From Seminavis robusta (Eukaryota; Bacillariophyta; Bacillariophyceae; Naviculales; Naviculaceae), in NCBI GenBank assembly GCA_903772945.1, contig CAICTM010001071.1:1-38203 (forward strand): a stretch of 38,203 bases of DNA. The letters are read 5' to 3'. Made by a program: the position numbers and the translations under genes. The notes beneath the pieces are model-generated. The model did not search any database. It had not been told where the DNA came from and worked only from the letters and a program-made list of their open reading frames with translations. This document shows, piece after piece, positions 28,418 through 38,203 of this stretch. Position 1 is the stretch's first letter, and each line of letters begins with the position of its first letter.

Positions 28418-31400
28418 CTAGTAGTCGTCCAAGACGGTTACCTCTTTGATACGCGTCAACACTTTTGTGTGCAAGCTCCGCATTGATTTGACGTTTTCGA
28501 ACTGAGCTAGACCGGCGTAGCGATCAAGTCCAGCCTGGCCATTGGCCACATCCAAGGCAAGCCACAGCACGTCATTGAAGGCATATTGGACACGCTGTGA
28601 GCCGCTCATCGCAAGATCCAGGATTGCGGTCATAAGAGTCAACCCCAGGAATTGAACGTTGTCTTGTTCCCCGCCAGTGTCGACAAGCTGCAACAAAAGG
28701 CAGAAGCCTGCAGCCACGGCCCGGTGAATTTCAAGTGGTGCCCGACTGTTCCCCATGATCTCTAGCAGCACCGGTTGTAGCTTCGATAGACCAGCACTGG
28801 CATTCTCAGATCGTCCAACGACTGCACCAAACGCAACGCAGCCAGCTTCCTTGACTGCTCCCTTGTCATCGTTCATGTAAGAAAGAACCTTTTGGATGGC
28901 TGCGTCGTTCAGCGTCTGATCAATGCCTTTGCCCACAGAGGAAGCAAAAACCTGTCGTATACCGCAGGCTTTGCCGTGCTTGACTCTGCCCGAATCATCA
29001 CCGTCGTCCACTAGGATCTCATTGCGCAGCACTTCAGTAGCAACGGAGGGGTCCATCAACTCTACGCTAGCCCCCAATACCTTAGCCGCTCCTTCGCGGA
29101 CGCTCTCATCCTCGTTCTCTAAAAGCAACTCCTTGGATGCGTCAAAGGCAGATCGAATAGTGTCTGGAAGCTTGGCTTTCTTTCCGCCCTCTTTCAGTAC
29201 TGCAGCGAGCGCTTCCAGGGTTGCGGTTTGTACCGCTGCGATGGCACCGCCAGAATCCGCCGCCGGTGCATTTTTGCCGAGAGAACCAGCAACGAGCTCT
29301 TTGATCAATGGGTCGACTCGAGTCGACAATGGCATCAACAAGCTCAAAGCTTGGATCGCTTCTACACGAACTTGGCGAGAGGGGTCCGACAGTGCTTTCA
29401 CGAAGGTCGTTTGGAACTGAGGCACAAACGCTCGTAAGGCTGGGAGATGTCGGAGAAAGCGATGTGTGAGTGGTATGCCACCATCGTGACTACGGGTGAT
29501 GGACACAATTCCAATCACGTACCAGGGCCCCCCTTGACCAAGATCAAACCCAAGGTGCGCAAAATGGCAATCTTCACGTTGGAAGGGTTACGGTCTCCCA
29601 CAACACGAAGCAGCGGACCAGTCATTTTAATAATCACAGGACCAGCCAGGAATTTGTTGGAAGTGAGAGATATCACCTCACCCAATCCTGCAGCGGAGAC
29701 TTCGCGAATTGTCGCACTGCCGTACAGAATTCCGCGTTGATAGATTGGTAGCATAGGCTCCAAGCCTACAATCGCAAGGGTAAAACAATAATGAGAAAAG
29801 AATCTGGTGCAAGACCAACAAACACGTGACATATGCCAAAACCAATCAGAAAGACTAATCAATAGCTCCCACTGCAAGTGCGTCGAGAGTATAATCAAAT
29901 CGTTTTCCTCATTTTGAAGGGTTCTTTTGAAAGCAACACACGGACTGCGAACCTACCTTTGGGGATGTTGAACCCAGGCAAAAAGAACTCCCCGTCTCCG
30001 ACTCCGCCCTTTCGACGTCGGGCTTCGCTTACCATACTGTTGATCAAATTTCGCATAAACTCGATATGCTTGACAGACTCCTCAGCCGGCACATGCTTCG
30101 ACATTGCCGTCCATGCTTTGTGGCCTGCTTTCAAGACGTCCTTGTTGTCGTCGTTGAGTCGATAGACCAGCTCGCGCATGATAGTCGGCAAATACTCAAA
30201 AATATCTTGAGCAGCCGCTCCTGGTGATGGTAATGGGAGCGCAAAGAACGCGTGTTGAGGAGATGAAGGACCAACAAAATGTAATTAAACGAAAGTGGCC
30301 AAGCGTCCGTTGTCAGACAGAAATCTCATTGTAGAACACCCGCACGGGGGCTGCGCCTTGGCAACGGCACCCAAATAGAGCATATCGAGTTCTTTTCCTC
30401 CTCCTGGACGCACCAACGACGTGTAAAACCAAATTTGAACACCAACTTACGTTCTGTCATTGCCATTTCAAACATCCAGCAACTCTCCACACGCATCTCT
30501 GGTTTGTCGTGACTGCATCGGGATGCAATGTCGCTAATAAGCGAACTCACGCCCTCCTCACCGACACTGCCGCAGAGGGCTCGGACGCACTCTCGCATTG
30601 CCTCCTCGCGTTCCTTGTCCTCGTCGCCTCCATCTGACGCGTGGAAGTCAGACAGCTCTCCTAAATACACAGGGATAATCGAGTGGAAATGAAGATGGAT
30701 TGTCTCTCCGGTAACCTTCGCAATACCGGTGAGTGCCTCGGCGTGGCTTTTCGTCACTGGCCTCTGTAGGAGTCGGGGCACAACATACGGGAGGAGATCT
30801 CGGCTGCGAACACGCATGATTCCAGTGAGACCATTGAGAGCACGTGTTCTTGATTGCTCATCGTAGCTCGTCTCAAGCGCAACCATCAATGACGGCACCA
30901 CTTCGTCGAGGGCTCGGTTGCCCACCACCGCATAGAGGCTCTGGAAACTTGAGGCGGCCATTCTGCATACTTGTTCATCATCGTCACACAGCGCATCTTG
31001 CACCAGCTTGACAATGATTTCGATGTAGCGCAAAATCTGGTCTTTGGTGGAACACTTGATAACCTCGGTGAGACCTACGCATACACCTCGCTTTGTGTTA
31101 GTGTCTCCCTCGTACAGAGACTTTCGCAGAACAGGGATAATCTCTGGAAGTACACTGTCTCCGAGCTTTGTCACAATTTCTCCCAGACATTTTCCGGCTA
31201 CCAAAGTTCTGTCAACATCGCCGCTGGCAAGACCCACAACCACTTGAGCAACCAAGACAGGCAATATATCTTTGAGCGTTCTCCCTGTGACGGGCACGAC
31301 TGTCTTCCAAACTTGAATGGCATGGTGTCGAACAACTGATGTATTGTCGCTTCTCGCGAGATACAAGCCGCTGAGTACACGCTTCCTCTTTTCGTTGCCA

Positions 31401-34400
31401 AGGACGAGAGCGATCTGGGCTTGAGCTCGCTCGGCCCTGCGAATGTCGTCTCTGGTGTCTCCATCACCAATGAGAAGCGTCGTACCTCCGATGGTACTGA
31501 GCAAGTCTCCCAGCAGTGTAAGTGATGCCAACCGAATCCGATAGTCGTCATCGACCAAGCCTGCCTCGAGGCTCGGCAAGATCTTGTCGACATGCACTTT
31601 ACCGTGACTGCGAATAAGGACTCGACCCGCACGCATTGCAACTTCTCGCACGGACTCGCTTTCATCAGACAGGCCACCAATCAATGCAGGAAGTGATGCA
31701 TCCATTAGCGGGGTGAAGCCTTGTCCGAGTGTTGGTGGAAGGAACGTCAGCATCCACAAAACACCCTCTCGAGTACTGGCCTGTGGATGATCTCGAAGCG
31801 GGAGTATCTCTTGCAGCATTGCATCCTCAATAACCGTGGTTCCTGCTGCAACCAGGACCTGCGTTAAACCGTTCGCGGCTCCACTGCGCTCTGCTGAGGA
31901 GCACTTCTCATCTCCAAGCTTTTCGATCAACCAAGGCCGAAGATCGTTGAGGATACTGTCGCCGAGACCACGCGTGAGCGACCCCAATGCCTTTGCAGAT
32001 GTAGTTCGAACGTCTGGGATCGGATCCAGAAGGGTCGACTTCAGATCTGGCAGCAAGACCGGAAGATAGGGAACAAAGTCCCTGGAGTCGTTGATCATGG
32101 TACAAATGTTTCCTGCAATCAGGGCGCCATATCGTTTTGTTGTGGCTCCACGGTCTCGTAAACCGCGATGTACGATCGGGACGATCAAAGCAAGACTGGG
32201 AGCATCGATTGCATGAAGGAATTCCGTTTCGATCAGACCTTCGAGGGCCTTCGTGGTGTGATCTGCTGGGTCGGTCAACGCCTTCAGCAACAACTGGCTA
32301 ATGGACGAAATCTCGGGATTCTTGACAACGGTACTTATCTCGTCCAATGCTTCCTGTGCCGTGGCCTTCACTTTGGGATGTGTATCACTGAAAGCTTCGG
32401 TGAGCTTCGGTACAACCTTTGGTAACGCCGATGCAAGTTGCTTGGGAGCAAGGTGACTCATTGCACCCAGCATTCGAATTGAAGCTTGCTTTGTTCGCCA
32501 TGCCGGGTCATTGAAGGCGGTCAAAACAGCCGGCATCACCAATTTCACTCCATGAGCAGAGAGCTTGCTCATAATGAGCCCACAAGTGTCGGATGCAGCT
32601 TTCCTCACGTAATCGCTGCTGTCGCTGAAAGCTTTCAACAGTGATGGCAGCAACACGATAACGTAAGGCTCGAAGAGCAGACCCAAGCGAACGCTGAGAA
32701 GTTCAATGGCAAAGAGGGACCCTTCTTTGCTGTTTGCTGTTCCTGACGACGAGGCCTCCTCAAGCTGCTTCACAATTTCATATTTTTTCAGGGTTGCGAT
32801 TCCGCTGCCCTTGACTGCAGCGGATAAACCATACGCCGCTCCTCGTCTCGAGGCAAGATTCTCTCCTTCCAAACATTCTTTCAGCAAGTCGGTCAGAATC
32901 GTCTCGATTCTTGCTTGAGTGTTCCCCTTTTTCATGAGTTTCGCTAAACACTCTGCCACGCTGGACTGGACCTCTTCGCTTGGTGTCTTCAAGGTTGCAA
33001 TTAGCATATCAATAGTATTATCAATTTTGCTGGCGTTCTCGGGGCCCTTGAGATGAAGCGCAACTGATCCCAACGCAACTACAGCACCTTCCTTCCGTCG
33101 ATCACACGCATCGACGTCCTTCGGCACCTTCTCAGTCGAGAGCGAACTGAGCGCAGATACGTCAGAGATGAGACCGTTCTTGAGCACATCCTCCAGGTGA
33201 GGCAGGAGAAAGGAAATGGCTTCATCGGAGTCACCATTCGAAGCGACCACGTCGCGCAGAGCATTCCGAGCAGAGCTCTTCACAATCTCATCACTTTCGG
33301 CTATGCCGTAAGCCATCAAGAAACTTGTCAGCATTTTCAACGTAGGAACATCCATCTGAAGGTCTTGTGCTTTCGTCAGGGCCGTCACTGCCTGCAAAAT
33401 GCCAAGACGAGCCGAAATCTTGTCTGGAGAATCCTTTGATTCCTCTTTCGTTTGGACCGGCCCCGTTTGAAATTGACTCGCAAGATCCGTTTGGTCGAGA
33501 GTTCTTTCCTGCTTCGGTTTCAACATGGCTGAAGTCATTGCAGTCGTTTTCTTTTTCTTGACGGGTTTCCCGATACCGGCCACGGAGAGCGCCGACTTTT
33601 TTGTCTTTTTCTTGGGCAGGCCAAGGGTAGCTGCTTTCTTTGGTGGTGCGGGAGGTGCCTTGGCTGGCAGCGCTGCTGGAAACTTCGATGATGTTTCTTT
33701 CGTTCCAATAGATGATGATGTCGGATATGCTTCGATGTAGCTGTTACAGAGTTTCTGTATATTCTTGCTGACGGACTTGGGATGCATCGCCATTCCCTTT
33801 GCGTAAGCGTTTGCGGCTGCCCGTGCGACGGCTTCATCAGGACTGTTGAGCAAAGGCAACAACGGCGCCGCGTACATCAAAGAGGGGCCTTTTGTTATGG
33901 TCATGATTTCCTCGTCGCTTGCATCTTCGTCAAACTCTCCCTGAACGGCTTTCCATGCCTTTCGCGCTTCCAAACGGATTGACTCGTTCTCGTCGAAACA
34001 GTTCAGCCATATGCGATTCTCGATGAGAGGATTCTTCTTAATCAGGCCTTTATGTTCTGTGGCAATATGCCGCAAAGCGATCATTGCACCAGCACGACAC
34101 GCCTTGCCTCCCAAGGCTCCGCGATCGTCCAGCAAAGGGGCAAGTTCGGCTGTGCTCAAGGCAGGCCCACCAGCACCATCTGCTTCTGTGTTGAAGCATG
34201 CTACAAGTGCTTCGTTGGGAGTTGGACCGACAAACGTTTGAGCTCTGTCATGCTTCATAAGCTCCAAGACACTGACAATCATGTGCTTTCTCAAAGGCAG
34301 GACTACGGGGTCCTCTTCATCACCGGCAAGCAAAGACGTGTGCCATTCCAAGACACGCAAGGCAGACTCGCATCCTTGCGATGCTCGTGGGCCCATCAGC

Positions 34401-37400
34401 GCTGCGCGAATGATTGGAAAAAGGAAGACGAATGAATTTCCTGACAAGGCGCCATGGAAATCCTCCAGCTCACTGAACGCTCGTTCGGCGGGTTCACAAT
34501 GGCTCGGAAGAGCCGTGGCAATCAGTGGACCATCGTCTTCTTGCTTCGAATCCTTTCGCACTAGTGTTGGGCTGCCCTCCTTTTCATCTGTTGGCTTTTT
34601 CGTGCTTGATTTCGGACGACAGCTTATTGTGAGAGCTCTCGCCAACAGGTAGGCATTTTCCTCGTGGATTTCATATACAGAAGCCGCCAAAGTCTCCAGG
34701 GATTGAAATGCATTGTCCCCTAGCTCGCGAATGATTCCAAATGCGGCACAGTTGCTGACGGCACAAGCGAGCACCGCCTCTGACACCATTGGCAAACAGG
34801 CATTACCCACTTCAATATCCGACATGGCAAGGCAGCGGATTGCCGCCAGCGCCCGGTTGAAGTCTCCATAGACAATGTCCGCAAGACGTTCTCTTTCTTT
34901 GTCTTGCTGTACCACCAACTTTTTCTCATCCGCTGTCAAGGGCCGCGCGGCAGACGATTGTCCCGACGATTCTTTCTGTTTCTTGGCAGCAATTTCCTTT
35001 TTCAACTGTTCCTCCCATTCCTCGTCCTCCTTGGACATGCCGCCTTTTTTCTTGGCCGTTTTGATGGCCTTGCCAGCAGCGTCCGAGGATGATGATGCTG
35101 CAGGGCTGCCCGTGTGCAGCGTCCCTTTCGTGCTCAACATCAAGTCGACATTGTCCGCCGTCAAATCTTCCACCTTTTCGCGTGCAACCACCAAAAGCTC
35201 CTCGAGCCGTGCTGGGATTTCCTTTGTACAGAGTTTACTGGCAAGTTCCGATGCTTTCATATCGGCAGGATCCTTCTTTTCGCCTTCTTCTTCATCATCG
35301 TCTTCCATACCCATCATGTCTTCATTGACCAAAAAGTCGGACGCAATGGATCCCAATGAAATCATGAGACTCAGTGCCGCACGATGCATCGTCTGACTCA
35401 CTGGAACTGGTTCGTCCTCATTGTCATTGCCCCACGAAAACTGTGCTAGTGCGGCACATTGAGCAATGTGCGTGGCCAACGACGACAACAACTCGGCATT
35501 TTCACCCAGTAGTGATTTCAACACGTCCAATGTCTTCTTGCGAAGCTGATGGCGTTGCGGACCGTTATCCTTGAGCGAACTGCCCACGTGCATCAATATC
35601 AATACCTGTGCCAACTTTTTTTGTTTCGCCCCCTTGACCAATAATAATGGTGCCACTCGTCGAATGGTATTGTCGTCCATGGCGGCCCATTGTTCCGATG
35701 CGAGATTCTCTTGATCGCGGGAGTAGAATGACTCGTTGCGCAACCGTTCCAATTCATTGCCACAGTCATTGACATGCATCCACAAGGCATCTGCCAATTC
35801 GACCGCTACCTTGGGCTGATACGTCAATACCGTTTGTACCGTGGACGCCATGGTGGCGGATACGACCATTTTACTGCCGGTGGCAGTTTCTCCCGGTATC
35901 GTTGGATTGGGATGGACAATACACGCCGCCAGTGCTCGTGCCACGGGAGGACTCTTGAAGGGGACATCCTTGTTGTTGCTTTCGTCCGATGTCCATTTGG
36001 CAGCGAGCGCCAATACCCGCGGAAGAAGCAATCGTACGAGCCGCGCCGTGGTGACATTGTTGGATGTCACGGCATCGAGCATATGTGCGGCCGTACAAAA
36101 ATTGGGCGATGCCTTCCATGCCTTGATCAAAAAGGGTGGTGCCTTGCTATTGGATGACAATGATGACAATGCCATGACCAATCCCATATAGACGGCAATC
36201 AATCCGTCAATGCTGGCCGTGGTGGTTTTCTTGTTGTTCGATGCCCCAGTAACAATGGCATCCAATCCTTTTTCGAGTGCCTTGTGATTCTTGGCGTCGT
36301 GGAACAAATCCGTGACCATGGTTTCCACCGCATCCGTATCCGTAATGGTGAGTAAAAAGTGTCCCACGATTTCGGCACTTTTGGTGGTCGTGATTGGTTT
36401 TTGTATCAGTTGCAGCACCGGTTCGATTGCTTTATTGTTATTGTTGTCACCGAGTTTTTGTCGTTTGGCCACCCGCCACCAATACCAGACCGCCGTCATT
36501 CCGGCTTCTTTGTTTTCGGTAGCCGTCTTGCCTTCTTTGCCCAACAAGGTGGTTGTGAGATGGGTCAATAGTTTTTGGAGCAGAACCGCATCCAATCCTT
36601 CCACGGGAAAGTTGGTCGTGTCCCGCAACAATCCTTGCGCGAGTTGCGTCCATACCGTGTAGGCCGTGTGGCGTTGCGGGGCCGTAGTGGCGGTCGACGA
36701 TTGCGATTGTAAGAGTGCCGGAAGAACGACTTGGACCAAAGACGGCACATGCCGCGGGGATTGGCCTACAATTTGTGCGGCCATGTCTCGCATGGCATCC
36801 TTGGGGGATTGCAATTGTTTGGTGAGTACGGGTGTGACGTATTCGGCGTGTGTTTGCCACGGCAAGGGCTTGGCAGAAGAAGAACCAATCAATAATAATC
36901 CCAACAAGGCGCCGAGTCCTCCTTCGGGATTGGCTTTGGTTTTGAGCAGCAGTGTGTCCATCCATTCGGTGGGCCAGGCAGTATTGTTTTGGGATACTAC
37001 AGACGCCAGGAAGGGCCCCAAGAGTTCCATTTCGAGTTGTTTGGGTAGACTGGAACTGTTGAACGCTTGTTCAAAGAATACAGTCGACCAATCATAAGAG
37101 GAAGTGCCATGAGGTACTAGATCAAATCCCAAGGCAATGGCCGCACTCCAGAGCGTCTTGTCTGTCTTGGCCAGTTGGTAGATTGTCTCTGTCACAATAC
37201 TACTACTGCTGCTCTTGGATTCTGTGGATTGTTGTTGTTGTCTTGCTGTTGATGTTTGGAGCAATGACTTCCATTGGGTGAGAGGTTGCTTTTGTTGTGA
37301 ATGACATGTCATGGCGGCTTTGACCAATCGACAAAGATTCCGAACCAACCCCTGGACAGTGGCTTGCTGCTGTTCTGTGGCATCCTCTTTGGCAATGTCC

Positions 37401-37753
37401 TTGTACTGATAGAGACTGATCAAGTACAGGGGAATCGTACGACCGTATGCATGGCGAGAGGAACAGTCGAGGTCTGATAGACAGAATGGCAACAAAAGAG
37501 ACAGCATGAATGAGAGAGTCAGTCCAAGCGCCACAATTTCGTTTTCTTGTCTAGTTCTGATCTTACGATCGATCTCACGACGTATCGTACCTTTACATCT
37601 CTCTGCCAGATACTCTCGACACTCATCACTCTCCTTGACACACGTCGTTGCCTCTTCGACGTACTCTTGTCGCTTGCCGGAACCCAAAATGTCAGGGCGG
37701 CAAGATGCCAACAACGTTATCAAAGATCCAAACGCATCCTCTTCTTCTTCCAT
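28418..37753 (-). CDS. GCN1: GCN1 homologue, activator of the eIF2-alpha kinase GCN2 (five exons)
   Basis: Exons (minus strand) are 37753-37567, 37473-30451, 30220-29957, 29765-29523 and 29439-28418, giving about 2912 residues; human and yeast GCN1 have about 2670. The protein is a chain of HEAT repeats. In the known pathway it binds ribosomes, holds the RWD domain of GCN2 and helps activate that kinase when uncharged tRNA or collided ribosomes appear. Family hallmarks: the eEF3-like core at about residues 1650-1960 (SAHGVKLVMPAV, APKQLASALPKVVPKLTEAF, HAIDAPSLALIVPIV), then the region corresponding to the GCN2-binding part (KRKRVLSGLYLARSD, about 2090) and C-terminal FVPQFQTTFVKALSD. Diatom-type insertions include a lysine-rich linker at about 1320-1385 and a charged helix (DEEWEEQLKKEIAAKK) near 870-930. 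All four introns are GT-AG and phase 1. Confidence 0.95.
29440..29522 (-). other. GCN1 intron 4 (83 bp)
   Basis: Donor GTACGT, acceptor TCTCCCAG. Joining restores KGGPALRAFVPQFQTTF, which follows the family pattern. Phase 1. Confidence 0.9.
29766..29956 (-). other. GCN1 intron 3 (191 bp)
   Basis: Donor GTAGGT, acceptor GATTGTAG. Joining gives PGFNIPKGLEPMLPIY, as expected for the family. Phase 1. Confidence 0.9.
30221..30450 (-). other. GCN1 intron 2 (230 bp)
   Basis: Donor GTAAGT, acceptor ATCACCAG. Joining gives MAMTERAAAQDIFEYLP and avoids a nonsense tail ending at 30326. Phase 1. Confidence 0.85.
37474..37566 (-). other. GCN1 intron 1, 93 bp and in frame
   Basis: Donor GTAAGA and a long pyrimidine tract before CTATCAG. 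The length is 3 x 31 with no in-frame stop, so an ORF caller reads through it. Read as protein it gives a stretch like a membrane segment (VALGLTLSFMLSLLLPFCLS), out of place in a cytosolic HEAT protein. Removing it gives REIDHLDCSSRHAYG. Phase 1, like the other introns. Confidence 0.75.
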
Positions 37754-37778
37754 TCTTATTATTACTACTAGTAGCTAG

Positions 37779-38003
37779 CTAGAGCCTGTGATGATATTGT
37801 ATTGTATTGGTCGAGCTGTTGGGTTCTCTTTCCCTTTTGTAGCCTTGGTTTATTATGTCGATCTGAAGCTTCAGCCTTGTTGTGGGTTGTGTTGATGACA
37901 AAGATCTTTCAAGATAGATGATGAGACTTGCACTGCCGTGGGAAGGTTTGGATTGTGCGGCCACTGTTGCTCCGAAAATGGAGCGAATGTGCGTGCGTCT
38001 CAT
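37779..38003 (-). other. Possible upstream ORF in the GCN1 leader
   Basis: A 74-codon frame starting with ATG at 38003 ends 25 bases before the GCN1 start. It has no recognisable content. Whether it is in the transcript depends on the unknown transcription start. Confidence 0.25.
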
Positions 38004-38104
38004 ACCAAATCCGTGACTGACTCGACTCAAGTCAGAAAACTCTATTTTTTGAAGGCTGGACTACTCTGAGTAGTACTCGTAGGCAGGGTTCGCTAACCAG
38101 TCAC

Positions 38105-38203
38105 TAGGGTTCTGGTTATTGGTTAATGGTTGATCAACCAGTCAAACTAGGGTACTGGTTATTGGTTAATGGTTGATCAACCAGTCAAACTAGGGTACTG
38201 GTT
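38105..38203. repeat. 43-bp tandem repeat with a 14-bp palindrome
   Basis: Units begin at 38105, 38148 and 38191 with TAGGGT, and the array runs off the window. Each unit contains the perfect palindrome TGGTTGATCAACCA, flanked by ACTGGTT and AACCAGT half-sites. Confidence 0.85.

Overview
The window looks like nuclear DNA of a photosynthetic stramenopile, most likely a pennate diatom. The grounds are: genes with short GT-AG introns; long disordered proteins rich in Ser, Asn and Gln; leucine-rich-repeat (LRR) proteins of the diatom type, with one membrane span and no kinase; and plentiful GCTAGC-rich and minisatellite intergenic DNA. The assignment to diatoms is inference. Eukaryotic nature is directly supported by a GCN1 gene with introns.

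Layout. (1) 686-1633 (-): a small disordered protein, here IDP3, whose 3' half changes frame. (2) 2506-4215 (+): a two-exon, membrane-anchored SGNH-hydrolase-like protein, SGNH-A. (3) 4521-7936: a repeat-bounded segment. It has similar direct repeats at both ends, a family of 35-nt hairpins, minisatellites, and one unrecognised ORF at 5246-6358. (4) 7940-10356 (-): an LRR membrane protein, LRR-A, whose C-terminal end is cut off by a one-base frameshift. (5) 11503-13230 (+): SGNH-B, a paralogue of SGNH-A with its intron at the same position, followed by a decayed LRR 3' fragment at 13349-13822. (6) 14226-17381 (-): a 1051-residue disordered protein, IDP1, with a long repeat array. (7) 17882-21008: a gene-poor stretch with a dense cluster of GTTCA/TGAAC inverted repeats. 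(8) 21009-24635 (-): a 1208-residue polyQ disordered protein, IDP2. (9) 25577-27747 (-): a second LRR gene, LRR-B, with three frame breaks. (10) 28418-37753 (-): a GCN1 homologue of about 2912 residues in five exons. (11) 38105-38203: a 43-bp tandem repeat running off the end.

GCN1 is the only gene with a firmly known job: it activates the eIF2-alpha kinase GCN2 on stalled ribosomes. The rest is an accessory neighbourhood built by local duplication (two SGNH genes, two LRR genes and one LRR fragment) and by repeat insertion.

The most interesting signal is a 12-residue motif, D-x-x-P-x-x-P-x-R-[RHQG]-x-[ST]. It recurs with almost constant spacing in three otherwise dissimilar disordered proteins of the window (IDP1, IDP2, IDP3), with about fifteen good copies in IDP1 alone. 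Its end (R-R-x-S or R-x-x-S) is a classic basophilic-kinase site. This suggests an undescribed phospho-motif or docking-motif family. The motif is seen directly; its role is inference.
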